A stretch of 64,000 nucleotides of DNA. Source: an uncultured Coxiella sp. (GTDB taxonomy: Bacteria; Pseudomonadota; Gammaproteobacteria; Coxiellales; Coxiellaceae). The position numbers were made by a program, and so were the translations under genes. Below, piece by piece: positions 25,320 to 34,389 of the stretch. Numbering within the stretch: the stretch's first letter is position 1; the number at the start of each line of letters is the position of its first letter. The notes below the pieces were generated by a model that made no database searches, was not told the DNA's origin, and saw only the letters and a list, made by a program, of their open reading frames with translations. The stretch covers positions 113,049 through 177,048 of the forward strand of contig CACNSC010000001.1 in the NCBI GenBank assembly GCA_902623005.1. Reading direction: 5' to 3'.

Positions 25320-26410
25320 AAATTGTAACCGTCATTGGCGCAAGGCCGCAATTTGTGAAAGCGGCAGTTGTATCTCATGCTATAAAGAAACATAAAGGTG
25401 TAAAGGAAGTAATGGTTCACACTGGCCAGCATTTTGATGCCAACATGAGTGATATCTTTTTTAACCAAATGAAAATGGATAAACCAGATTATATGTTGGA
25501 TATAAATTCGTCTTGTCATGGTGAAATGACAGGTAAAATGCTTATCGAAATCGAAAAAGTTCTTATCTTAGAACGCCCAGATTTTTTGTTGGTCTATGGT
25601 GATACGAACTCAACATTAGCTGGTGCATTAGCGGCCTCTAAGCTACATATCCCTGTCATACATGTTGAAGCTGGGTTACGAAGCTATAACATGAGAATGC
25701 CAGAAGAAATTAATAGGGTTTTGACTGATAAGGTAAGCAGTATTCTTTTTTGTCCAACGGAGCAGTCAAGGACTAATCTAATAAAAGAAGGCTATGATGA
25801 ATCCCAATCTAACATCATTGTGACAGGAGACGTCATGTATGATGCAGCTCTCACTTTTTCCAAATTAAACCCAGAGGATAACCTCGTTAAGCAGATTGTT
25901 GCTAATGATGAGTTTGTGCTTGCAACCATCCATAGAGCAAATAATACAGATAATAAGGATAAGTTAAAAAAAATATTTAGCCAGCTTGATGGAATTTGCG
26001 AATATCAAAAAGTGGTAATGCCTCTTCATCCTCGTACAAAAAAAGCAATGTATAAATACGGTATAACCACACAGGTACAATGTATAGACCCTGTGGGCTA
26101 TGTTGATATGTTGCATTTATTAAAATCGTGTAGCTTAGTTATTACAGATAGCGGAGGGTTACAAAAAGAAGCTTATTTTTTCGGCAAATATTGCATAACT
26201 CTAAGAGAAGAAACGGAGTGGGTAGAATTGATTGAGCATGGATATAATTTCTTGCTTGGTGGCAAGGAAGCGGCATTGCTGGAAGTTTTTGATAACTATA
26301 AAAATAAAACAATTAAAGATAAACTTGAGCTTTATGGTGATGGTTCAGCATCCAGTAAGGTGGCAGCTTATCTCCTAAGTAATATTAAAAAAGTTATTGT
26401 TTCCGTGTAA
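25316..26410 (+). CDS. wbpI: UDP-GlcNAc3NAcA 2-epimerase (WbpI/WecB family)
   Basis: A 364-residue non-hydrolysing UDP-sugar 2-epimerase. Motifs include GARPQFVKAA, VHTGQHFDANMSD, VYGDTNSTLAGALAA, HVEAGLRSYNMRMPEEINR and ITDSGGLQKEAYFFGK, all standard. With WbpA, B, E and D in the same operon the likely substrate is UDP-GlcNAc3NAcA, giving UDP-ManNAc3NAcA; a WecB role (UDP-ManNAc) is the alternative but no WecC partner is present. It ends the first intact part of the locus; a repeat tract and decayed DNA follow. Confidence 0.88.
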   Translation: MKIVTVIGARPQFVKAAVVSHAIKKHKGVKEVMVHTGQHFDANMSDIFFNQMKMDKPDYMLDINSSCHGEMTGKMLIEIEKVLILERPDFLLVYGDTNSTLAGALAASKLHIPVIHVEAGLRSYNMRMPEEINRVLTDKVSSILFCPTEQSRTNLIKEGYDESQSNIIVTGDVMYDAALTFSKLNPEDNLVKQIVANDEFVLATIHRANNTDNKDKLKKIFSQLDGICEYQKVVMPLHPRTKKAMYKYGITTQVQCIDPVGYVDMLHLLKSCSLVITDSGGLQKEAYFFGKYCITLREETEWVELIEHGYNFLLGGKEAALLEVFDNYKNKTIKDKLELYGDGSASSKVAAYLLSNIKKVIVSV

Positions 26411-26435
26411 ATGAATATGTTTTGTCGTACTTTTG

Positions 26436-26490
26436 CTATAGCCTATAGCCTATAGCCTATAGCCTATAGCCTATAGTTTATAGTTTATAA
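26436..26490 (+). repeat. Heptanucleotide tandem repeat, unit CTATAGC
   Basis: Five perfect copies of CTATAGC (26436-26470), then degenerating copies (CTATAGT, TTATAGT, TTATAA). The unit contains the palindrome CTATAG. It starts about 25 bases after the wbpI stop, in non-coding DNA. A seven-base unit is not a multiple of three; copy number would be expected to vary between isolates. Confidence 0.92.
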
Positions 26491-26619
26491 GTTATATCTA
26501 TAGCTTTCATCCCTTGTACGGTAATACATTAATGAAAAATGCTCAATTTAGTCCAATTATTGCTCATCACGTTAAAATAAAATTTATGTCAGAGTTAATA
26601 GAGACGGAACAACCTCAGC

Positions 26620-28193
26620 TATATTGAACCGAAAAAGCATTGCAAGCGGTGTAAGACTTTATTCTAATCCTGTCGTTAATAATTATTGTGATTTTTCTAT
26701 ATATCTGTTAATCATACTCATTTTCGATACTTGCATCATATTCAACAAAGAAGAAATTAAGAAGACATGTGGGTATTTTAATTGGTATCTCATCGTTGGT
26801 AAAAAAGAACTATTTTGGTTATCGTCTGTGTGTGATTCTGGAGGTTTTGCTTGCTGGTTAAATTGTTATGATTTAAAAAGTAATGCTTTATCTCGGATTA
26901 GACAAAAGCATCTCCCAATTCCGTTGATGATTGATAAAATCTATGGATTAGTATTGTTAGGATTTAATGAATTTCGAGGTAGTTATACGGTTTATTTTTT
27001 AAGCAATAATTTCAGGGAGTTAAATAAACGTAAGTTTACTAGAGGCAGTGTATACCTTCGTGATAATAATAATCTGGTTGATGGGATTCAGGTTATGTGA
27101 GCATCAAATCTAGTAGCTCTATTTTACGCATTTAAAAACTTATATAATTATCAGTTTCTAGAACCTTTTTCTGAGGGAGCTAATAAATATGGAAGATTGA
27201 ATTGGCTTGTGTCTTATAGATTAAAAGGTATGGTTGCTCTATATTCGATTACTGGCAATAGAAGAATTCTTGATTTAATAAGGTCAACAGTGTCATAATT
27301 GATCCTGCACTCTGAAAACTCAACTCACTATAGTGCAAAATATTGTATCGACTTTAGTTATAAGATTAATTCGCTTGTTGATAATACCATGATCTACGAC
27401 GCTTTTGCTCGATGCATACTACTATCTTAAGCCCGAGGTTCAGAAAAAACTATTAAAAGAAGCAGGTAGCACTTTTAATTTTTTATGAAATAATTGGTAT
27501 TCTAAATACTATTTTTCTCCTAGTATTCCATATTAATACGATGGTGTTTCCATTTCACTAAATATGCAAAACGATATGGTCTGGCCTTAATATCACTATG
27601 TAAAATAACAAAAAAAACTTTTCTTAAAACGTGTAAGGCCTTATATAATAATTTCATAAGAAATATTTTGGATATTGATCATAAAATAGTTTGGCATTAT
27701 TGGCATAAAACTATAAAAGGTTGTGAAATGAAGTTTTTACGAGTAAGCATTACCCAAATATGAATCCTTCAAACGATATTTTTTATGAAGATACTAGCCA
27801 CGCAACAACTTATATTGAATTTATATATCGCGCTTCTTTTTGCTCAGTATAAAAAGTCCTATAAGTATCAAAAATTTTGGTAATGAAGTATGTATCCATC
27901 TTTTATTTTTCATGTCTCATTTGATGTGACGCAGAATATAATAAGCCACTGCTAATTTATATTTCAATGGGTTACAGGATTAAAGCTAAATGTGTTAGCA
28001 AGCATTATGCTCGAAACATCAAGCTTCCGTATCCATATGTTGACTCGTGTGGTTTTATTTTATAGTCATGCACTGGCTGCAAAAGATTAGTATAGGAGGA
28101 GAGGATGGTTATCGCTAACAGTTCATGGCTGAAATATGAAGATCAGGAATGGCAAGGATATTTAGATTATCATTTTTTTACAGAAGCATGGTA
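26620..28193 (+). pseudogene. Decayed gene, possibly a polysaccharide lyase/heparinase-like (alpha/alpha-toroid) protein
   Basis: No intact frame longer than 158 codons (26624-27100) remains, yet protein-like fragments continue in changing frames: NKYGRLNWLVSYRLKGMVAL then YSITGNRRILDLIRSTVS (27181-27297), LDAYYYLKPEVQKKLLKEAG (near 27407), YDGVSISLNMQNDMVWP (27540-27589), a KTFLKTCKALYNNFIRNILD stretch (27617-27680), DIFYEDTSHATTYIEFIYRA (near 27780-27834) and SSWLKYEDQEWQGYLDYHFF (28121-28180). W/Y-rich helices and E-D-T-S-H-A recall helical-toroid glycan-degrading enzymes that accompany some glycan loci. Multiple stops and frameshifts separate them. The family suggestion is weak; the decay itself is clear. 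Confidence 0.55.
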
Positions 28194-28315
28194 AATGTCA
28201 CTTAATAGGAAGTGAGAACAATGAACGCATGCATAGCCATGCCTGTAGTTATTATTTTTCTAAGTTTTTGTTGGCATGATTAAACGGTTTCACTTAACGT
28301 TCTAGGATAAATTAA

Positions 28316-30172
28316 ATGTGTGGAATTTTTGGAATAATATCAACCAATAGTGCTGTTGATCTTCTTGATCTTAAGAAACTTGTGACACAATCTCGACAGA
28401 GAGGGCGTGATTCTAGTGGTTTAATGTTCTTAAGCGATAAAAAGTACTCTATTGTACGTGCAGATTTTGATATAAAAAAGCTTTTACATAAAGTTAATTT
28501 AAATAATGCGCCGATTGTTTTAGGTCATAGTAGGCTGATTACTAATGGCTTAATAGATAACCAGCCAGTGATTAGAGATAGCATAGCCGCTATTCACAAC
28601 GGTATTATTGTCAATGATGATGAAGTATGGAGTAAGATTTCCTCAGAAAGAAAATACAAAATCGACTCTGAGGTTATTGTAGGAATTGCGGAAGACTCTA
28701 TCATAAACGGCCTTGCAATAAAAGAAATTCCCGGAAAAATACTCCAGCTATGTGAAGGCATCGTTGCTTGTGCATTATCATTGCCAAGGTTAGGTAAGTT
28801 GCTTTTATTCTCGAATAATGGAAGTTTGTATTTGGGAGAAAAAAATGGAGCACAGTATTTCGCTTCCGAGAGATATGCACTTGAGCTGATCGATTGCGAC
28901 AATATCGAACAAATAAAGGATGCTCGGATTATTGATATCCCATCTTCTAATAACGACTTTCAAGTTAAAAACTTTCAAAAGCGAGAGCATAATTTAATAC
29001 CTGAGTTGAAATTTAATAAGTCTGAGTCTGATATGTTGGTTAATCCAAAAACTAACTTGATACGTTGTTCTAAATGTATTTTGCCTGAGACCATGCCATA
29101 CATTTATTTCGACAGCGATGGTGTTTGTAACTACTGCCATCATTATACGCCGCGAAATATTCCTAAGCCTAAAGAAGAGTTGTTTGAGCTTGTTGAGCCA
29201 TATAGGCGTAAATATGGCAATGATTGTATTGTCCCTTTTTCAGGTGGCCGTGATAGTTGTTATGGCCTTCATTTGATTGTCAATGAATTAAAAATGAAGC
29301 CTGTAACTTATACTTATGACTGGGGTATGGTCACAGATCTAGGGCGAAGAAATATTAGCCGCATGTGTTCGCAGATGGGCGTTGAAAATATTATTGTAGC
29401 TGCAGATATTGAAAAGAAACGTAGAAATATCGCGCTGAACTTAAAAGCATGGCTTAAATCCCCAGATCTTGGAATGATGAGTATCCTTACAGCAGGAGAT
29501 AAACATTTCTTTCGGTATGTTGAACATATAAAAAAACAAACGGGTATTAATATCAATCTTTGGGGAGTAAATCCACTAGAAGTGACTCACTTTAAAGCCG
29601 GATTTTTAGGTATTAAGCCATACTTTGAAGAGGAGCGTGTCTATTCGCATGGAATCTCCAAACAGCTCAAATACCAAAAGCAACGTTTTAAAGCTATGTT
29701 AAAAAGCCCAGGTTATTTTAATAGCTCGTTGTGGGATACACTTTCTGGTGAGTATTATAGAAGTTTTACAGAGAAAAAAGATTATTTTCATATATTCGAT
29801 TATTGGCATTGGGATGAAAAAGTAATTGATGATACCTTGATTAATACATATGACTGGGAAACTGCTGTTGATACAAGCACAACTTGGCGAATTGGAGATG
29901 GTACAGCAGCCTTCTATAACTATGTTTATAATACTATTGCTGGCTTCACAGAGCATGATACTTTTAGAAGCAATCAAATTCGAGAGGGTGAGATCACACG
30001 TGAACGAGCAATGGAGTTAGTTGCTGATGAGAATCAGCCTCGTTATGAAAATATACGCTGGTATCTTGATCTTCTGAATATGGATTTTAAGTCAGTCATT
30101 GATGTCATTAATTCTACAAAAAGATTGTATGATCAAGATAAATCAATTATTTCACATGGATTACTCTCATGA
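28316..30172 (+). CDS. Fusion of a class II glutaminase and a WbpG-type N-acetyl sugar amidotransferase
   Basis: A 618-residue two-domain protein. Residues 1 to about 215 are an Ntn-type (GlmS/AsnB-like) glutaminase: Cys2 in MCGIFGII, the Arg in LGHSRLITNG, the oxyanion Asn-Gly in IHNGIIVN and the Asp in KIDSEVIV are all kept. Residues about 245-600 are a sugar amidotransferase of the WbpG/PseA group with an intact zinc-type motif, Cys251-x2-Cys254 and Cys271-x2-Cys274, and PP-loop FSGGRDSCYG (residues 308-317). The single chain could make its own ammonia and so not need HisH/HisF partners. It ends with a four-base overlap with the next transferase. The product sugar is unknown; an acetamidino sugar is expected from the family. 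Confidence 0.85.
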   Translation: MCGIFGIISTNSAVDLLDLKKLVTQSRQRGRDSSGLMFLSDKKYSIVRADFDIKKLLHKVNLNNAPIVLGHSRLITNGLIDNQPVIRDSIAAIHNGIIVNDDEVWSKISSERKYKIDSEVIVGIAEDSIINGLAIKEIPGKILQLCEGIVACALSLPRLGKLLLFSNNGSLYLGEKNGAQYFASERYALELIDCDNIEQIKDARIIDIPSSNNDFQVKNFQKREHNLIPELKFNKSESDMLVNPKTNLIRCSKCILPETMPYIYFDSDGVCNYCHHYTPRNIPKPKEELFELVEPYRRKYGNDCIVPFSGGRDSCYGLHLIVNELKMKPVTYTYDWGMVTDLGRRNISRMCSQMGVENIIVAADIEKKRRNIALNLKAWLKSPDLGMMSILTAGDKHFFRYVEHIKKQTGININLWGVNPLEVTHFKAGFLGIKPYFEEERVYSHGISKQLKYQKQRFKAMLKSPGYFNSSLWDTLSGEYYRSFTEKKDYFHIFDYWHWDEKVIDDTLINTYDWETAVDTSTTWRIGDGTAAFYNYVYNTIAGFTEHDTFRSNQIREGEITRERAMELVADENQPRYENIRWYLDLLNMDFKSVIDVINSTKRLYDQDKSIISHGLLS

Positions 30173-31392
30173 ATAAAAACATATTGTGTATAAGTAAATA
30201 TGCATCATTACCGCAGTATGGGAATATGTGTAGATCTTTTTACTTAACTAGAGAATTTTTAAGGCAAGGAAATAATGCCACTTTAATAACATCCGATGCA
30301 AACCATTCATCTAAATTTCCAGAAACTGAAAAAAAATACAATTTCGAAGTAGTAGACGATGTTCCTGTATGGTGGATTAAAACGAAAAAATATATAAAAA
30401 CTGCATCAGTTTCACGGGTATTAAGCTGGTTTGATTTTGAGCGGAGACTATTTGGTTTTGATTTATCACAAATATCACAACCAGATGTTGTAATAATCTC
30501 TTCGCTATCTATTTTTACAATACTTTATGGGATTCATATAAAACGTAAGTTCAATGCAAAGCTTCTGTTTGAGATTCGTGATATTTGGCCACTTACTATG
30601 ACAGAAGAAGCTGGTTTTTCTAAACGCCATCCATTAGTTATTCTAATCGGTTGGTTAGAGAGACTTGGGTACAAAAAAGCCGATATGATTGTTGGCACTA
30701 TGCCCAAGCTTGATCTGCATATTAGAAACATTCTCGGTTATGATCGACCCTTTTTTTGCTCTCCTCTAGGCTTCTCTGAAGAGATGCGCAGAGATGAAAA
30801 AATACATTATGATGCAGATAGCTTTAACGACAAAATCCCCAAAAATAAGTTTATCGTGGGTTATGCTGGTAGTATGGGTATTTCGAATAATTTACAGCCA
30901 TTCATTAACACTATAAAGTTGCTTCAAGATAATCAAAATATACACTTTGTCCTAGCTGGAGATGGAGATTTAAAACAACATTTTGATCATATATTAAAAG
31001 ATTGTAGAAACGTAACTTTTCTTGGAAGATTACCTCAGCAGAAAATCCCTGAACTTCTCGATAAAGTTGATCTAGCTTACTTATCTGTGAATAAGTCTAG
31101 GGTATGGGATTATGGTCAATCTATGAATAAGGTAGTTGAGTATATGCTAGCCTCTAAGCCAATTCTTGCCTCATACTCAGGATATCCTTCAATGATTAAT
31201 GAAGCTGACTGTGGTCAGTTTATTGATACTGATAATCCATTGCTGCTCAAAGATGCAATCTTAAGTTATGCATCTTATAGTAAAAATGATCTTTTTAAGA
31301 TTGGAAATAAAGGTAAAGATTGGATTCTTAAGAATAGATCCTATAAGCTTCTTGCCGAAAAGTATTTGGATCAAATACATCTTTTATTTTAG
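30169..31392 (+). CDS. Glycosyltransferase, GT4-like (WbuB-like)
   Basis: A 407-residue GT-B protein. The opening ILCISKYASLPQYGNMCRSF and the block LLFEIRDIWPLTMTEEAGF followed by ADMIVGTMPKL resemble WbuB-type transferases that add an amino-deoxy sugar to the lipid-linked intermediate. The C-terminal domain has FIVGYAGSMG, FVLAGDGDL and SMNKVVEYMLASKPILAS. Four-base overlap with the fusion amidotransferase suggests both act on the same repeat unit. It is the last intact gene before 2.9 kb of decayed or empty DNA. Confidence 0.78.
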   Translation: MNKNILCISKYASLPQYGNMCRSFYLTREFLRQGNNATLITSDANHSSKFPETEKKYNFEVVDDVPVWWIKTKKYIKTASVSRVLSWFDFERRLFGFDLSQISQPDVVIISSLSIFTILYGIHIKRKFNAKLLFEIRDIWPLTMTEEAGFSKRHPLVILIGWLERLGYKKADMIVGTMPKLDLHIRNILGYDRPFFCSPLGFSEEMRRDEKIHYDADSFNDKIPKNKFIVGYAGSMGISNNLQPFINTIKLLQDNQNIHFVLAGDGDLKQHFDHILKDCRNVTFLGRLPQQKIPELLDKVDLAYLSVNKSRVWDYGQSMNKVVEYMLASKPILASYSGYPSMINEADCGQFIDTDNPLLLKDAILSYASYSKNDLFKIGNKGKDWILKNRSYKLLAEKYLDQIHLLF

Positions 31393-32208
31393 TTTTAATT
31401 TTAAGATTTTTTATCAATAGGAGATTTTAAGAAGATTGTTTCTCTCTATTATTTGATTTGCCTAATTTTATTCATTAACGATAACTAGTTATAAGAGACT
31501 AGTCATAAGAGAATAACAACTAGATATTCATTATAAATTATTTTTTTTGATTTTAAACTGTCAGAAAAAAATTGGATAGTAAAATTAATATTATTATTCG
31601 GACTATTAATATGAAATATTACATAATATGTTATGATATATAGTAATTTCATGTAATGTTTTGAAGTAGAACGTTTACTATTCGAAGGATCCTATTAAAT
31701 TTAATTTCATTAATCCGAATCTAATTCTCAAAAACAATACAAATTCATACTTATGTAGATTTTTCATCAGGTAAGCTTGAGTACATATGCAAAGGGATAT
31801 TACAAATTTTTTCAATCATCAATTTCAGATGTTAATGGCTAGACATTTTTTCAGTTATAATTCGTGTCAATTCGAAAAAAGTGCTACTTTAAAATCTGAT
31901 CGGAAGAACACGGCAAGGAAAAAATATTATTCAGCAGATCTTACTTAATACTTTCAGGCGAAGGAAGCTTCATATAGAATTTTTTTTCGCTTTTTTTGTA
32001 TCATTTCTTGGATTCGAGATGATGTCTTCATATTTCTATTCAAGTTGTATTCATTGTTGTTCAAAAATATTTTCAAAATTTTCCTTATAATCTTTTAACC
32101 GTATTTGTAATATGTTTATTTGTCACGATTATGTAAAAAGATATTGATTTATCATGATTATTTTTCTACTTTCAAGAAGAGAAAACACTTAGTATTAAGG
32201 ATGACTTC
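31393..32208. other. AT-rich non-coding stretch, possibly eroded
   Basis: About 800 bases with no supported gene. A 14-base tandem duplication with one difference (ACTAGTTATAAGAG 31486-31499, then ACTAGTCATAAGAG 31500-31513) is visible. A 54-codon frame begins at 31787 but has no recognisable similarity or good ribosome-binding site. AAGGA near 32197 belongs to the decayed gene at 32209. Confidence 0.5.
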
Positions 32209-33003
32209 ATGAATTTTTAAGAAAATATAAACCTTTCCCTGGCTCAGTCCATTGACTCAGCTGTTGAGTTAGTTAATCAAAGACTTAAGAAAAATAAAGT
32301 GATTCATATAACAGTGCTCGAAAAGGGCACAGATTCTGATTTGCTGCTTTTTTATGATAGCTTGACTCGAGAACTGGGAAGCTGTCAACAAAGAACTGAG
32401 GATGGTCGTAATAATGTGATTGTCGATGGTAAATGGCTTGAGGTCTGCTTCGATCCAGATGTTCAAGATGCATTTAGGCACAGTAAAAATCATCAGCCAT
32501 TACATTCTGATTTCTCCTATGTGCTTCCTGCACCAGATTTTACTTTGATGAACTGTGTTAATAAAGCTCCGTCAGGAGGAGAAACAGTATTTATCGATGG
32601 TAATGAATTAACTTCTATTATGAGAAATATGTGTCCTGACCTATATTCTGACATCGTGAATAAAGAACTTTTTTTTCATAAGATATTCAAAAATGAAATG
32701 AAGAAGAGACGATAAAAAATAATTGACGATACAGACGAGATTGTGAGATTGAACTGGAATTACTTCTGTATTGATAGAGAAGAAAATACTATATCTATAG
32801 AAGTGCTTGAGAAGTTTCAATGTTTTCTTGAGAATGAAATTATTTTCAACTATGTCAAGCCAATTCTTATGGAGCGTGGCGAGGCTGTTATCTGGCATGA
32901 TCATTTAGTGTTCCATGGACGAAATTCTTATGATGCCAAGAACTTTGGGGACAGGCATCTGATGAAAACTCAGCTATTCTTGAGCGAGAATATCTTGTGT
33001 TAA
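32209..33003 (+). pseudogene. TauD/TfdA-like Fe(II)/2-oxoglutarate dioxygenase, interrupted by two in-frame stops
   Basis: ATG 32209, with AAGGA eight bases upstream, opens a frame that runs to TAA at 33001 with only two interruptions, both TAA (32218-32220 and 32713-32715) and both without a frameshift. The protein shows the iron ligands H-x-D in HQPLHSDFSYV and the distal His in VIWHDHLVFHGRNS, with an Arg in GDRHLMKTQ for 2-oxoglutarate. About 264 codons in total, close to family length. Codons between the stops still look coding, so inactivation appears recent. Sequencing error at one stop cannot be excluded, at both is unlikely. Confidence 0.8.
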
Positions 33004-33548
33004 GAAGAATTGATCAAATATCAGAAGTTGACTTCAGTCAAGTGACATTCGGAACGATGCGTTTTAATTTATCTGACTTTTCAGCTTGTAAAATTTCTGG
33101 CTCTAATTTTCTGAAAGAACTTTATGAGGCTGGTATTACATCATTCCATAGTTCCCAGGAATATGACACGTTTCAATTCTTTTCGTCCTGTTTGAAGGAG
33201 TTTAACAAGCACATACCTAAGTATAAACTACAGCATATCGTCAAGATTGCTGCGCTTCACTTTAAAGATAATTGTTTTAGCATTGATTTATTACAAGATC
33301 GTATAGATAAGTTTCTACTAACCACTGGTGCAGAAACGATTGATGCTGTTCAATAGCTTGTTAGAAACGAGCCAAATACAGATAATTTTAGATTACCGAT
33401 CTTAAATGAGTGTGCTGAGCACTTTACTCATGCAATGAATGTCCTCAAAGCCACGGGTAAAGTTAGATCCTGGTACTCATTTCCTTATTCAACTTCATTT
33501 GCAAGAGAGGTCATGAGGTTGGTTCATATTCAGATCTCCATAATTTAA
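32997..33548 (+). pseudogene. Aldo/keto reductase-like remnant
   Basis: The N-terminal part reads VDFSQVTFGTMRF, then LYEAGITSFHSSQEYDTFQF, a typical aldo/keto reductase opening, and ETIDAVQ before a TAG at 33354-33356. The same frame continues after the stop with LVRNEPNTDNFRLPILNE and LKATGKVRSW to TAA 33546. The C-terminal half is missing: the frame runs into DNA that in another frame encodes the start of a deacetylase. It begins overlapping the dioxygenase end, so the two genes were once an operon. Confidence 0.65.
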
Positions 33549-34142
33549 TATATAAAATGAATCGATCGATTTTAGAGATGATCTGAAAAGATCAATTGAT
33601 AGTATTTCAAGTGTCACTGGTAAAAAAGTTAAAACATTTAGAGCTCCATCATTTTCCGTTAATAATGAGTGTCTAGAATGGTTTTTTGAAGAGTTGATTA
33701 ATGCTTGGTTAGAGTGCGATTTATCTGTTTTTCCAACAGCTAGATGTTTCAGTGGCATTAAAGGTCTATAATCAATTCCTTTTATTGCATCTATGAATGC
33801 AGAAAAAATATATGAATTGCCAATTAATTTGGGAAAATTCTGTGACTTTCGATATGTGTTTTCTGGAGGTGGATATTTCCGTATGATTCCATATCATTTA
33901 CTCCAAAGTATGTATAAAAAAATCAATATACGATGTCTTATTTTCATCCTCACGATTACGATCCTGAAAAGCTCATACCTAGTACCTGTAGAAATATTGC
34001 CAGATGGAGAAGAACGTGTGGTGTGAAAAGAATGTTTTGTAAATTTGAAAGACTTTTAAATGAGTTTAATTTTATGTCGGTTAGTGATTTCCTTGCTTCA
34101 AAGCCAGATTTTGAGGTTGTTTCCTTTAATGTGAAAATGTAA
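33490..34142 (+). pseudogene. Polysaccharide deacetylase (NodB-type, with DUF3473-like tail), truncated and frameshifted
   Basis: Fragments in at least three frames give the family order: GHEVGSYSDLHNLIYKMNRS (33509-33568, the H-x3-H region, first His replaced), then FRDDLKRSIDSISSVTGKK and TFRAPSFSV after a frameshift near 33572, a TAA at 33769-33771, GGGYFRMIPYHLLQSMYKKI, another frameshift near 33930, and SYFHPHDYDPEKLIP with the C-terminal tail to TAA 34142. The N-terminal quarter is absent and abuts the aldo/keto reductase remnant, suggesting a deletion that joined both. Deacetylases of this kind modify surface or exported polysaccharides. Confidence 0.75.
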
Positions 34143-34389
34143 ATGGGCTTTGTTAATTTTTATAATAGTATGTGTTAGTTTTATTTCATGCTATTTTAAC
34201 TATAATCACAAGTTTTTCGCTGCTCAATCAAATGTAAATTTATTTGATGGGTAATCAAAAAACGCGTAGGCTTTGTAAGTGCTTATTAATGTTTGTCTAT
34301 GATCGTGTGGATATTGATTTGTGGTTTTGTTATTCTTTATTTATTACAAATCAAGGTGAAGCCCTTGAAGAATCGTTGCTGAGATAAAT

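Noticed and set aside
26436..26490. CRISPR-like array
   Set aside because: The repeats are seven bases and directly tandem with no spacers; it is a simple sequence repeat.
32218..32715. Stop-codon recoding (TAA read as an amino acid) in the dioxygenase frame
   Set aside because: Neighbouring genes use TAA as normal stops and the adjacent genes are plainly decayed by frameshifts and TAG, so ordinary pseudogenization is simpler.
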